From: JAIOSM01 sp964565415 | GTDB taxonomy: Bacteria > Desulfobacterota > Desulfobacteria > Desulfobacterales > Desulfobacteraceae | NCBI GenBank assembly: GCA_964565415.1 | Contig: CAZMEX010000011.1 | Span: 1 to 62,902 of the forward strand | DNA length: 62,902 nucleotides | Reading direction: 5' to 3' | Shown: positions 1-9,116 of the stretch, piece by piece | How the letters are laid out: each line of letters begins with the position of its first letter | How positions within the stretch are numbered: position 1 is the stretch's first letter | Notes under the pieces: generated by a model | Databases searched by the model: none | What the model was told of the DNA's origin: nothing | Seen by the model: only the letters and a program-made list of their open reading frames with translations | Translations under genes and position numbers: made by a program

Positions 1-219
1 TATTATTAAATTCCACCCATTCTTTAATTTAGATAAAGTACGCAATTTCCTGATGAACCTTATTTTTCTTAAAAATCAGATTATGTGTAGTTATGGGATC
101 CATTAATTTTATTAAGAATAATAAAAAGTGAACAGTTTTTATTTGAAATTCAAATTGTTTTTTAAAAAAATATTATTCCTATCTTGATTTTCAATAAATC
201 AGGTACCACCTGCGTTAAT
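1..219. other. AT-rich edge region, no gene seen
   Basis: This stretch is very AT-rich and I see no convincing reading frame, RNA gene or clear terminator. It lies downstream of the leftward XRE/ImmA gene and is probably part of the same integrated-element remnant. Confidence 0.4.
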
Positions 220-1350
220 CTATTGAGCAAAAAATGGGATTATATTGTCATGATAATTTTTGTCATGGTAATCAATTCCTGTTATTTCGGCTAATAGTTC
301 TGGATAGACCCCAAGTTTATCAGAGATATATTTAAAACTATTACCTAATTGTTCATCTAATAAGGTGATAGCGTTTTTTAAAAGCTCAGGAGGCTCTTGG
401 GTTATTAAATCATCATTACGTTCTTTCTTACTTTGACCAGTTTTATTAAGCCAGACATTTGCGCTGCGGTATTGTTGGGCTGTAATAAGCCCGAAATAAT
501 GAGCCCGATATATAATTGCCCTGACACTTAATTTCCATCTTTTTTTTAGGTCATAGATCAGCTCCCAATCAAGCCGATAACCTCGAAAATCAGGAAATTC
601 TTTAAAGAAAGCCGCTCGTGGAAACAAAAATGCGCTAGCGAATTTGTCAGCTTCACTTTCTGTTTTTGTATCTCCAGTTTCTATACCGTCGTGTAGAATA
701 AAATGACCGCACTCATGAGATAGGTCAAACCTCATTCGACAAACACTTTCTTTTGCATCATTCCGTACAATGATCGGATATTTTCTATTAATAGATAAAG
801 CATCAACTTTGTCTGAGACACCAGAAAACTGGGTTATAATAATGCCGTTATTCTCTAGAGCTCTTGTAACATTTGATATAGGTGAATTTATGCCTAATCT
901 CCAAAGTTTTCGACATGATTCGGCAGCTTGCTCGATTTCTAAATTTGGATATTTTGTGATATCGCTATTAGCTTGTGGGAAATTAGTTATTGGAAGTTCA
1001 ATATAATTTTGAATATAAGTTATTAATTGTTCAAAAATAGTGCTATATGCCAATACTCGATTTGCTAAACCAACAGGTGTTGTCTTTCTTTTTCGAAAAT
1101 GACACTGCTCAGGTTTAACGTCATTCTCTAAAAAAGAATTGAAAAATGAGGGTGTTACTCGTAAGGATTCACACAAAGCAGATAAAACATCTTTGGCTGG
1201 CTGTCTACTTCCACTCTCTAATTGATGGATGTACTGCCTTGTTGTAGAAACAAGGTCGCCTAATTGTTGTTGGGTGATACCCCTTAACAGTCTTGCTAAT
1301 CTTAATTTATCTCCAAAAAATAGTTTATTTTTTTCCATTGTTTTTTTCAA
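220..1350 (-). CDS. XRE-family HTH regulator with ImmA/IrrE-type zinc metallopeptidase domain
   Basis: Residues about 12-70 form a Cro/C1-type helix-turn-helix (GITQQQLGDLV, then TTRQYIHQLESG). The second half carries a zinc-peptidase motif HECGH at about 212-216, followed by the acidic segment SEADKFASAFLFPR that supplies the third ligand in ImmA/IrrE proteins. Family knowledge: such proteins cleave or displace repressors of mobile elements or act as toxin-antitoxin-like switches. The first start is a TTG; an ATG four codons later (1338) is equally plausible. It overlaps the upstream gene by 14-26 bases, so the two are translationally coupled. The AT-rich setting beside an integrase remnant suggests transfer. 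The target is unknown. Confidence 0.85.
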   Translation of the reverse strand: MKKTMEKNKLFFGDKLRLARLLRGITQQQLGDLVSTTRQYIHQLESGSRQPAKDVLSALCESLRVTPSFFNSFLENDVKPEQCHFRKRKTTPVGLANRVLAYSTIFEQLITYIQNYIELPITNFPQANSDITKYPNLEIEQAAESCRKLWRLGINSPISNVTRALENNGIIITQFSGVSDKVDALSINRKYPIIVRNDAKESVCRMRFDLSHECGHFILHDGIETGDTKTESEADKFASAFLFPRAAFFKEFPDFRGYRLDWELIYDLKKRWKLSVRAIIYRAHYFGLITAQQYRSANVWLNKTGQSKKERNDDLITQEPPELLKNAITLLDEQLGNSFKYISDKLGVYPELLAEITGIDYHDKNYHDNIIPFFAQ

Positions 1351-1945
1351 TTTTTATAATTGTTTCCTTTTTATAATGAGGCTGTGGGGCAGGGATTTCA
1401 ACTGGTTCTGATTTGTAATTATCAAGAGTAGAAAATGTTGAAACTTTATCTTCAATAGGAACAATCCACTGAGATTGAATGTCTCCGTTCTCATCATAGC
1501 CGATAAAAAAAACAATATCAGCTGGATTTTTATAATAAGTGTCGATAACGAAAAACCATCGTATTGAAGAATTTTTACACTTATAACCAGGAAAGAGAGA
1601 TAGCTGTTCAAATTTTCTACCTGCCTCTTTGGAGATGATTAATTTTTTATTTGGGATTTCTTTAGGTTCGTGTCGTATAAACCTAACTGGTGTATCTCCA
1701 ATACAAAATGTAAATCTTCCATCAGGGGTTAATATAGATAACCATGGATATTTTTTGCTATCAGATAGCATAGTAAGTCTACTTCTACAGCATTCATATG
1801 CACGCATGCCTAAAGATAAGCGTGTGTCACCAAGTTCCTCATCATGCATGTCAATGACTTCTTCACGAATTGATACTAGATAATCTGCTAATTCCATGAT
1901 TCTTTTTTTAGTTAAATCTTGGTTGACTTCCCATGGTTTTTTCAA
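1325..1945 (-). CDS. hypothetical partner protein of the XRE/ImmA regulator
   Basis: I recognise no family. The predicted protein is about 206 residues, soluble, without signal peptide or membrane segment. I chose the TTG at 1945 because an AAAGGAGA ribosome-binding site lies about six bases upstream; an in-frame start at 1981 lacks such a site. The C-terminal tail is basic and low-complexity (KIEKNNGKK). Its 3' end overlaps the following XRE/ImmA gene, so the two probably form one module, possibly sensor or substrate plus regulator. The pairing is the only functional clue. Confidence 0.65.
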   Translation of the reverse strand: MKKPWEVNQDLTKKRIMELADYLVSIREEVIDMHDEELGDTRLSLGMRAYECCRSRLTMLSDSKKYPWLSILTPDGRFTFCIGDTPVRFIRHEPKEIPNKKLIISKEAGRKFEQLSLFPGYKCKNSSIRWFFVIDTYYKNPADIVFFIGYDENGDIQSQWIVPIEDKVSTFSTLDNYKSEPVEIPAPQPHYKKETIIKIEKNNGKK

Positions 1946-2153
1946 AACAATTCTCCTTTGAAAATTAATTATTATGCCCACATTAATGCATTTTTAAATA
2001 TTTGTCAAGCACTTTTTAAAAAGTTAGCTTTATTATGAATTGTAAACAAATCCCTCCGAAATTTAAGAATGGTTTAGAATTTTATTATGAAAGAAGAAAA
2101 TCCAAAACTAATACATTATTATCTCTTCAACTCTTAATGAAAACCAGTTTTAA

Positions 2154-2519
2154 TTTGTATCAGTTAAACCAAAAAAGACTAATAAAATTACACCTTATGT
2201 TCTTCCAAGTAGCAGAGGAAAGGGCAAAATTATTGATTTCCGAAAGTCTTGGAAGAAAGCTTGTAAAGATGCTGGTATGCCAAATCAGATTTTTCATGAT
2301 TTTAGGAGAACCGCTATTCGCAACATGGTACGCTCTGGAATTCCTGAGCGAGTTGCCATTATGATTTCAGGACATAAAAACAGATCAGTATTTGAGCTGT
2401 ATAATATTGTTAATGAAACTGATTTGAAAAGTGTGGCAAATAGGCATGAAAGCTACCTAAAAATTTGTCGCGGGCACAATTTGGGCACAATCGGCTTAAT
2501 TTCGAAAAAAAAGGGTTAG
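2154..2519 (+). pseudogene. tyrosine recombinase (phage integrase) C-terminal remnant
   Basis: The open frame begins directly after a stop at 2151-2153 and has no proper start. It encodes the catalytic end of a tyrosine integrase: HDFRRT (the HxxR box), ISGHKNRS (second His/Arg box) and LYNIV (Tyr nucleophile, where RYNIV is usual). The core-binding domain and first catalytic Arg are missing; the DNA upstream (about 2035-2150) is open in another frame but shows no recognisable integrase. The gene ends 28 bases from the 3' end of tRNA-Leu, the classic position for an integrase next to its attachment site. It is a decayed or truncated copy. Confidence 0.8.
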
Positions 2520-2547
2520 CCGCAATTAGCTAAACCCTTGATATTAT

Positions 2548-2634
2548 TGGTACCGGAGGCGAGACTTGAACTCGCAAGGGCCAAAGCCCGGAGGATTTTG
2601 AGTCCTCTGCGTCTACCAATTCCACCACTCCGGC
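2548..2634 (-). tRNA. tRNA-Leu (anticodon CAA)
   Basis: Read leftward, the sequence begins GCCGGAG and ends CTCCGGT-A-CCA, giving a seven-pair acceptor stem (one G-U) with encoded CCA. The anticodon stem GAGGA/TCCTC encloses loop CTCAAAA, so the anticodon is CAA. A long variable arm and the T-loop GTTCAAGTC fit a class II leucine tRNA. Its 3' end faces the integrase remnant, making it the likely attachment site of the element at 1-2.5 kb. Confidence 0.95.
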
Positions 2635-2671
2635 AAAACATCCCTCTTTTTATGGGAAAATCATGATTTTG

Positions 2672-3367
2672 TCAAGATTTATGTTTTTTTTGGCAGGTCT
2701 TTAGAATCTCGGATTTTGTAATCTCTCCCTGCCTGATTATTTTGAGAAAATCTCCTGTGACATCAACTACTGTTGAGCCAAGACCTGTTTTGAGTTTGCC
2801 TGCATCAAGGATAATGTCTGTATTTTTAACTATATCAGGGTCAAGTTGATCAATTGTGTTGCAGGCAGGTCTTGTTGAAATATTTGCACTTGTTCCTGTG
2901 ACAGGTGAGTTTACTGCATTGACAAGCGCCTTTGCAACAGGGTGAAGTGGCATTCTCAAACCAATTTTTTGAGTACTTGCAGTAATAAGGGAGGGGATAT
3001 GGGCAGCTGCATTAAATATTATTGTGACATTGCCCGGCCAGAATTTTTTCATTATTTTTTCTGCCATGTCAGGGATTGAGCTTACAAGTTCTTCAAGTTG
3101 TTTTCTATTTTTAATAAGGGCAAGAAGGGGGTTAGTTAATGGTCGCTGCTTTATATCAAATACTTTTTGCAAAGCATCTATATTCAGAGCATCAACGGCA
3201 ATTCCATAAAAGTATTGAGCAGGAAAGACAACCACACCTTTTTTTGCGATTATCCCTCCTGCCTGTTTTATCACCTTATTTTCAGGGTCGGTTGGGTTTA
3301 TCTTTACAATATTACCAGCAATATTTGAGAACTCATGTTCAGGCAATATTTCCAGCCTTTTTTTCAA
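2672..3367 (-). CDS. tsaC: YrdC/Sua5-family threonylcarbamoyl-AMP synthase
   Basis: A YrdC-domain protein of about 231 residues. Family role: it makes threonylcarbamoyl-AMP from Thr, bicarbonate and ATP for the t6A37 modification of ANN-decoding tRNAs. Supporting motifs are VVVFPAQYFYGIAVDA near residue 45 (the usual FPTxTVYGL loop, altered), KQRPLTNPL, and TGTSANIS. The TTG start lies inside the end of the purD-purE gene (29-base overlap), implying translational coupling. The changed substrate loop leaves some doubt whether it is the main TsaC or a YciO-like paralogue. Confidence 0.8.
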   Translation of the reverse strand: MKKRLEILPEHEFSNIAGNIVKINPTDPENKVIKQAGGIIAKKGVVVFPAQYFYGIAVDALNIDALQKVFDIKQRPLTNPLLALIKNRKQLEELVSSIPDMAEKIMKKFWPGNVTIIFNAAAHIPSLITASTQKIGLRMPLHPVAKALVNAVNSPVTGTSANISTRPACNTIDQLDPDIVKNTDIILDAGKLKTGLGSTVVDVTGDFLKIIRQGEITKSEILKTCQKKHKS

Positions 3368-5102
3368 CTTTTGCTGCCATCTCTTTTTTGTAATCAGATA
3401 ATTTTTCAGCTATCTGCTCTTCTGAAACTCCAATGATCTGGGCTGCAAAGATACCGGCATTGATGGCTCCAGGCTTTCCAATAGCCATTGTGGCAACCGG
3501 AACTCCCGGTGGCATCTGCACAGTTGCAAGAAGTGAATCCATGCCTTTTAAGGCTGATGAATCAATGGGTATCCCAAGCACAGGAAGAGTTGTATGGGCT
3601 GCAATGACTCCTGCAAGGTGTGCTGCATGACCTGCACCTGCAATGATGACTTTTATACCTTTACCCTTTGCTGTGGATGCAAATTCAGCTGCTTTTGCAG
3701 GGGTTCTGTGGGCCGAGGCAACAGTAACATGATAGGGGATATCAAATTTCTTGAGTATTTTTAAGGTCTCCTGCATCACATTAAAGTCAGAGTCACTTCC
3801 CATGATAATACCGACTTGTGGCGGGGTTTCAAGTTTTTTAATTGCTTTGGCACCAATATCTTTTCTATAAAAATGTCCTTCAAATGATATTTTTGAGCAT
3901 GCCTCATAGGCTCTGTCTATTGATTTCTGGACACTGCTTCCCAGGGAAGTTACACCAAGGACCCTGCCTCCTGATGTGATAACCTTGTTATCCTTGACTG
4001 CTGTCCCGGCATGGAAAACTTCTGTCTGGTCATCTTTAGAAGCTTCTTCAATGCCTTTTATCTCTTTTCCTTTTTCATAATCTGATGGATATCCACCTGA
4101 AGAGATAACAACACACATGGCAGCTCTTGGATCTATACGGGTTTCGTGCAGGTGCAGGGTTCCGTCGACACAAGCTTCCAGCAAGGGAACAATATCATTT
4201 TCAAGCCGCATCAGTATGGGCTGGGTTTCAGGATCACCAAGGCGTACATTGAATTCAAGAACTTTGATGTTATTATCTTTAATCATCAGACCTGCATACA
4301 AGATGCCTTTGAATAGCGTTCCCTCTTTTGCCATACCCTCAACACACGGTATCATAACTTCTTTCATTGCCTTCTCTTTAAGCATGGTGTCAAGAACAGG
4401 TGCAGGAGAATATGCTCCCATTCCACCTGTGTTGGGACCCTCATCATTATCAAAGATTCTCTTATGATCCTGGGATTCCGGAAGGGGCAATACAGTTTTT
4501 CCGTCGGAAAGTGCGATAAATGATGCCTCTTCACCTTCCAGGGTCTCCTCAACAACAACAACTTCGCCTGCTTTGCCAAACAGTTTGTCTTTAATCATAG
4601 AGTCAATGGCTTTAAATGCCTCTTGCTCAGTTGTGCAGATAATAACACCCTTCCCTGCTGCAAGCCCGTCGGCTTTAATAACAATAGGAGCACCCATATA
4701 TTTCACATAGGCTTTAGCTTCATCAGCATCAGTAAATGCCTTGCCCATGGAAGTTGGAATATTGTATTTTTGCATATGCTTTTTTGCAAAATCTTTGCTT
4801 CCTTCCAGCAGCGCAGCGTTTTTATCAGGTCCAAAGCAATTCAGTCCACGGGATTTGAAAAGGTCGGAAATTCCTGCAACTAAAGGGGCTTCAGGACCAA
4901 CCACAGTAAGATCAATTCGTTTTTCTTCGGCAAAATCTGCAAGGGCTTCAATGTCCTCGGCATTGATGGGAACAGATTCTGCAAATTCAAGACTTCCTGC
5001 ATTTCCAGGAGCACAATAAATTTTGTCAACAAGTTTACTTTTTGCAATTTTCCATACCAGTGTATGCTCTCTTCCACCACCGCCAACAACTAAAATCTTC
5101 AT
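3339..5102 (-). CDS. purD-purE: phosphoribosylamine-glycine ligase fused to PurE (PurD-PurE)
   Basis: Two purine-pathway enzymes share one 587-residue chain. Residues 1 to about 420 are a complete GAR synthetase (start MKILVVGGGGREH, ATP-grasp part with KADGLAAGKGV, GDPETQ near the end). After a short linker (TPPQ) residues about 425-585 form PurE, the N5-CAIR mutase, with GIIMGSDSDFNVM, SAHRTP, and AGAGHAAHLAG. PurD performs step 2 and PurE step 6 of IMP synthesis, so the fusion joins non-consecutive steps. A good ribosome-binding site (CAGGAG) precedes the ATG. It follows ddl by 14 bases and overlaps tsaC. Confidence 0.93.
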   Translation of the reverse strand: MKILVVGGGGREHTLVWKIAKSKLVDKIYCAPGNAGSLEFAESVPINAEDIEALADFAEEKRIDLTVVGPEAPLVAGISDLFKSRGLNCFGPDKNAALLEGSKDFAKKHMQKYNIPTSMGKAFTDADEAKAYVKYMGAPIVIKADGLAAGKGVIICTTEQEAFKAIDSMIKDKLFGKAGEVVVVEETLEGEEASFIALSDGKTVLPLPESQDHKRIFDNDEGPNTGGMGAYSPAPVLDTMLKEKAMKEVMIPCVEGMAKEGTLFKGILYAGLMIKDNNIKVLEFNVRLGDPETQPILMRLENDIVPLLEACVDGTLHLHETRIDPRAAMCVVISSGGYPSDYEKGKEIKGIEEASKDDQTEVFHAGTAVKDNKVITSGGRVLGVTSLGSSVQKSIDRAYEACSKISFEGHFYRKDIGAKAIKKLETPPQVGIIMGSDSDFNVMQETLKILKKFDIPYHVTVASAHRTPAKAAEFASTAKGKGIKVIIAGAGHAAHLAGVIAAHTTLPVLGIPIDSSALKGMDSLLATVQMPPGVPVATMAIGKPGAINAGIFAAQIIGVSEEQIAEKLSDYKKEMAAKVEKKAGNIA

Positions 5103-5116
5103 TTTTTATTCTCCTG

Positions 5117-6064
5117 TTATTTATTTTCCATGGCAAGATCAATAAGTTTATCAAGTAAGACAGGGAATGGATACCCTGCGACACTGGCTTGCTGGGGGAA
5201 AAGGCTTGTTGCTGTCATCCCCGGAATAGTGTTTGTCTCAAGCACAAAAAGTTCATTTGTGTTTTCTAAAAGCATAAAGTCAGTCCTGGAATAACCCTTG
5301 AGAAAAAGAGCCTGGTGTGCTTTGACTGCAAGCATCTGGACTTGTTTTGTGGTATCATTATCAATACGGGCAGGGCATATCTCTTTAGTAGCTCCTGGTT
5401 TGTATTTTGCTTCATAGTCAAAAAACTCATATCCTTTGCCAGGTACAATTTCTATTACAGGTAATGCTTCAATCTCTTTATTGCCAATAACACCGCAGGT
5501 AAGTTCAATACCTTTTATATAGGCTTCTATCATTACAGTTTCATCATTTTCAAAGGCTAAATCAATTGCTGAAATAAGGTTTTCTTCTTTTTTTACAATG
5601 GAAAGACCTACGCTGGAACCTGCACATACTGGTTTTATAACCAGATGATTTGCTGGGAATCCAAATCTTTCTTTAATCTCACTCACATTAATCTCACCCT
5701 TGGATTGAAGCTCAGTATATTCAGGTGTTGGGATATCTGCCTGCATGTAAAGTCTTTTTGATGCAAGTTTGTTCATGGCTATTGCATTGCCCATAACGCC
5801 GGCACACTGATAAGGTATCTTGAGCAGGTCTAAAAGTCCCTGGACAGTGCCATCCTCTCCAAAGGGACCATGCAGGACAATCAAGGCAACATCTATATCT
5901 TCAGAATCATTAACAAGTTTTTTAAGATCATATGCCGGATCATACCGTAAAATCTCATATTTTGTTTTATTAAGCGCTTTGTACACTTCATTTCCGCTAT
6001 TTAATGATACTTCCCTTTCCGAGGATATCCCTCCTGACAAGAGTGCAAGGTTGATTTTACCCAT
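5117..6064 (-). CDS. ddl: D-alanine-D-alanine ligase
   Basis: An ATP-grasp ligase of 315 residues, the usual length for DdlB-type enzymes, which make the D-Ala-D-Ala dipeptide for peptidoglycan. Seen are the N-terminal LLSGGISSEREVSLNSG, the substrate loop HGPFGEDGTVQG, KPVCAGSSVGLS in the ATP-binding lobe, and the C-terminal ETNTIPGMTATSLFP. AGGAGGAT stands before the ATG. It is the middle gene of the leftward DUF1992-ddl-purDE-tsaC run. No unusual residue is evident; the LFP end suggests the normal D-Ala rather than D-lactate specificity. Confidence 0.93.
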   Translation of the reverse strand: MGKINLALLSGGISSEREVSLNSGNEVYKALNKTKYEILRYDPAYDLKKLVNDSEDIDVALIVLHGPFGEDGTVQGLLDLLKIPYQCAGVMGNAIAMNKLASKRLYMQADIPTPEYTELQSKGEINVSEIKERFGFPANHLVIKPVCAGSSVGLSIVKKEENLISAIDLAFENDETVMIEAYIKGIELTCGVIGNKEIEALPVIEIVPGKGYEFFDYEAKYKPGATKEICPARIDNDTTKQVQMLAVKAHQALFLKGYSRTDFMLLENTNELFVLETNTIPGMTATSLFPQQASVAGYPFPVLLDKLIDLAMENK

Positions 6065-6097
6065 ATAAAGAATCCTCCTGAAATTAAAAAATAAAAA

Positions 6098-6472
6098 TTA
6101 TGATATTTTATTGAGCATCTGATTTCTGTACATTTCAGTAGTAAGTGAAAGGTTTGCGCCACTGGCAGCTCGTGCAGTCTCAAGTTTTATTAAATAATAA
6201 TTAAGTTTTTTTGTAAGTTTACGTCTTTCATCAGAGTCATACTTTGTGTTGTCAAGTAAGTCTTCTGTGTTGTTGATTTTCTTTTTAATCTCTACTTCCG
6301 GTGGTGTAAATCCAGAGTTTTTTAAAATTTTGTGGGCAAGCCTCAGCTCATCAGGTACATTGGCATCAGAAAACTTCAAAGGTTTATTATTGCCTTCAAG
6401 ATCATCAAACTCACCCTTTTCCTGAGCCTGTTTTATCCTCTTTTCAACTATTCCTTCAAATCCTGGGAGCAT
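6098..6472 (-). CDS. DUF1992 (DnaJ-homologue C28-like) protein
   Basis: A small protein of 124 residues matching the DUF1992 domain shared by bacterial YhdN-like proteins and eukaryotic DNAJC28: an N-terminal GFEGIVEKRIKQAQEKGEFDDL followed by GNNKPLKF and a hydrophilic helical remainder. The function of the family is unknown. It is the first gene of the leftward run to ddl, from which it is separated by 33 bases. No signal peptide or membrane segment is seen. Confidence 0.8.
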   Translation of the reverse strand: MLPGFEGIVEKRIKQAQEKGEFDDLEGNNKPLKFSDANVPDELRLAHKILKNSGFTPPEVEIKKKINNTEDLLDNTKYDSDERRKLTKKLNYYLIKLETARAASGANLSLTTEMYRNQMLNKIS

Positions 6473-6601
6473 ATGCTTAAATTGTCACCTTTAAAGTGGT
6501 TTATCTTATTTCAATCTTGATAATTTTGATATTTTATTAAAACAATATAAGATTTGCAAGGGGAAATCAAAAGTAAAATCATTATGATCATTCACTTTAT
6601 C

Positions 6602-6630
6602 TTGACACAACTTGGTTGATACTGTAAAAA
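6602..6630 (+). promoter_or_regulatory. candidate sigma-70 promoter for the GerMN-EF-G operon
   Basis: A perfect TTGACA (6602-6607) is followed after 17 bases by TAAAAA (6625-6630), preceded by TG like an extended -10. It lies about 40 bases ahead of the 6671 start, in the divergent gap with the DUF1992 gene. Confidence 0.5.
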
Positions 6631-6670
6631 TTATTATTTTCAAATCATTATAGGTGCCTGGCATATAATT

Positions 6671-7045
6671 ATGAAACATATATTTTTCAGTTTATTTTTT
6701 TTGTTAATTATACCAGGTCTGGGTTGCGGTCCATGTTACGCAAAAGATATGAGAATCATGGAAGAGCTTGAAGCAGCAGCTCCCAGGGGTAAAAAAATCA
6801 ACTCTCTGTTTATCCTTGATAATGGCAGAGCTTTTATGGATTTTGATCAAAATATCAAGACATTAAGAGATTATTCAGCACAATCTGAGATGTTAGCAAT
6901 TTTTTCCATTGCTGATGCTCTTATTTTAAATATTGAGAAAATAAAAAGGGTAAAAATTCTTATCCCGGGAGAGACTGCTCAAATGCTTTGGGGGCATATC
7001 GACCTTGACTGTTTTTATGAAGCAAATATGTTGATTGTAAAATGA
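6671..7045 (+). CDS. exported GerMN-domain-like small protein
   Basis: The 124-residue product starts with a hydrophobic signal segment (about residues 1-24, ending CYAKD; a Cys at the end of the core leaves a lipoprotein possible). The rest resembles a GerMN domain: INSLFILDNGRAFMDF, then SIADALILNIEKIKRVKILI and GETAQMLWGHIDL. GerMN domains occur in germination and cell-envelope lipoproteins; their ligand is uncertain. The stop overlaps the ATG of the next gene (ATGA), so it is coupled to a second EF-G, an unexplained pairing. Confidence 0.7.
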   Translation: MKHIFFSLFFLLIIPGLGCGPCYAKDMRIMEELEAAAPRGKKINSLFILDNGRAFMDFDQNIKTLRDYSAQSEMLAIFSIADALILNIEKIKRVKILIPGETAQMLWGHIDLDCFYEANMLIVK

Positions 7046-9075
7046 GTAAAACAATAAAAATTGAGAAATTGAGAAATATCGGAATCATTGCGCATATTGA
7101 TGCTGGTAAAACAACTGTGACAGAACGTATTTTATATTATACTGGCAAGTCTCATAAAATTGGTGAAGTCCATGACGGCGAAGCTGTAATGGATTGGATG
7201 GAAGATGAGCAGAATCGTGGAATTACTATCACATCAGCTGTAACTGTATGTAAATGGAGAGATAAACAGGTTCAGATCATTGATACACCCGGGCATGTTG
7301 ATTTTACCATTGAAGTTGAGCGTGCTTTAAGAGTCCTTGATGGAGCTGTAGGAGTTTTTTGTGCAGTGGGTGGAGTTGAACCGCAATCGGAAACAGTATG
7401 GCGCCAGGCTGATAAATATTCAGTTCCAAGAATGGCATTTGTAAACAAGATGGATAGAACCGGAGCAGATTTTTTTAATACAATAGGCATGATGGAAGAT
7501 AAGCTCAAGGCAACAGCTCTTATTATTCAATTGCCTGTGGGCAAAGAAGATAAATTTACAGGTGTTATTGATTTGATTGAGATGAAGCAGATAGTGTGGG
7601 ATGATGAAACACTTGGAGCTGAATTTAAGATTAATGATATTGATTCTGATTTGCTGAACCAGGCTGAAGAACACCGTGAGCATCTTTTAGAGACTCTTTC
7701 CGAGGCTGATGATGACATAATGGAAAAATATTTGTCTGAAGAGACAATATCCATTGATGAACTTAAAGCTTCCATCAGAAAAGCAACTACTGCAAATAAG
7801 CTTGTGCCTGTTTTGTGCGGCAGTGCGCTTAGAAATAAAGGAATTCAGCCTCTTCTTAATGCCATTGCTGATTTTTTGCCAAGCCCTGTGGATGTGCCGC
7901 CTGTAAGGGGGGAGGACCCGCGAACCGGTGAAAAGGTTGATTTTCCTGCAAACAGAACAGCACCACTTGCTGCATTGATTTTTAAAGTTTCCATGATTGA
8001 AGGGAGAAAACTTTCCTTTGTGCGGATATACAGTGGAAAACTTGAAGCAGGTATGGATGTTTACAATTCATCCCTGGGTATAAAAGAAAAACTTTCAAGG
8101 GTTCTTGTAATGCATGCAAACAAGAGGGAGAGAGTCAATGAGGCTTTTGCCGGTGATATAGTGGGTATTGTAGGTCTTAAAAAATCATCAACCGGTGAAA
8201 CTCTGTGCTCCTCAACAGATCAGGTTCTTCTTGAAAAGATGGAGTATGAAGATCCTGTGATTTCCATTGCTCTGGAGCCTAAAACCCATGCAGACCAGGA
8301 AAAACTTGATGCTGTACTTGAAAAATTCACCATAGAGGATCCAACCCTTAAGGTCAGTAAAGATGAAGAGACCGGTCAGACATTGCTTTCTGGCATGGGA
8401 GAGTTGCATTTGGAGATCATCACCAGCAGAATGCAAAAGGAGTTTAAAACCAATGTGAATGTAGGTACTCCCCAGGTTGTCTATAGAGAAGCTGTCAGCT
8501 CTTCAGTAAAGGGAGAAGCTGAATTTGCCAAGGAGATATCAGGGAGAGAGCACTACGCAAAAGTTATGCTTAAAATCATACCTGGAAACAGGGGAGATGG
8601 AGTCAATTTTATATCAAAAATATCTAAAGATAATCTGGGCACTGATTTTATAAAAGCAATTGAAACCGGTGCGAGAGAGGCTTTAGGAAGCGGACCGGTT
8701 CGGGGATATCCTGTGGTGGATGTTACAATAGTGCTCAAAAATGCCCTTGTTGATGAAAACAAATCTTCAGAACTTGCATTTTCCGTATGCGGCTCCATGG
8801 CATGCCAGAATGCATTGCACAATTCATCTTCCTATCTTCTCGAACCAATCATGGATGTGGAGTTGTTTGTACCTGACTCTTTTGTGGGAGATGCTATTGG
8901 TGATTTGAATTCCAGAGGTGGCAAAGTTAATGCAATAGATTCCAAGGACGGTATCCAGGTAGTAAATGTTACAGCACCTCTTTCCAGGATGTTTGGCTAT
9001 TCAACTGCATTACGATCCATTACACAAGGCAGGGGAACGTTTACAATGCAGTTCTCCAGATTTGATAAAATCTAA
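7042..9075 (+). CDS. fusA: second-copy type elongation factor G
   Basis: A full-length translational GTPase of 677 residues that moves tRNA-mRNA on the ribosome or assists recycling. Motifs: P-loop AHIDAGKTT near 20, switch region NRGITITSA, DTPGHVDF near 82, and NKMDRTGADFF near 135, followed by domains II-V (GGKVN and PLSRMFGY in domain V). It is slightly shorter than the standard approx. 690-700-residue EF-G and is not beside rpsL/rpsG/tuf, so I infer a paralogue (EF-G2 type) rather than the str-operon copy. It is co-transcribed with a GerMN-like gene. Whether it translocates, recycles or replaces EF-G under stress cannot be read from the sequence. Confidence 0.9.
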   Translation: MSKTIKIEKLRNIGIIAHIDAGKTTVTERILYYTGKSHKIGEVHDGEAVMDWMEDEQNRGITITSAVTVCKWRDKQVQIIDTPGHVDFTIEVERALRVLDGAVGVFCAVGGVEPQSETVWRQADKYSVPRMAFVNKMDRTGADFFNTIGMMEDKLKATALIIQLPVGKEDKFTGVIDLIEMKQIVWDDETLGAEFKINDIDSDLLNQAEEHREHLLETLSEADDDIMEKYLSEETISIDELKASIRKATTANKLVPVLCGSALRNKGIQPLLNAIADFLPSPVDVPPVRGEDPRTGEKVDFPANRTAPLAALIFKVSMIEGRKLSFVRIYSGKLEAGMDVYNSSLGIKEKLSRVLVMHANKRERVNEAFAGDIVGIVGLKKSSTGETLCSSTDQVLLEKMEYEDPVISIALEPKTHADQEKLDAVLEKFTIEDPTLKVSKDEETGQTLLSGMGELHLEIITSRMQKEFKTNVNVGTPQVVYREAVSSSVKGEAEFAKEISGREHYAKVMLKIIPGNRGDGVNFISKISKDNLGTDFIKAIETGAREALGSGPVRGYPVVDVTIVLKNALVDENKSSELAFSVCGSMACQNALHNSSSYLLEPIMDVELFVPDSFVGDAIGDLNSRGGKVNAIDSKDGIQVVNVTAPLSRMFGYSTALRSITQGRGTFTMQFSRFDKI

Positions 9076-9116
9076 ATTTGGTAAAGTTCAAAAATTAATA
9101 TAAAAGGAGTAGATCA

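Noticed and set aside
2035..2364. A 109-codon open frame overlapping the integrase remnant
   Set aside because: It matches no family and runs in a different frame from the clear integrase motifs; it is a shadow.
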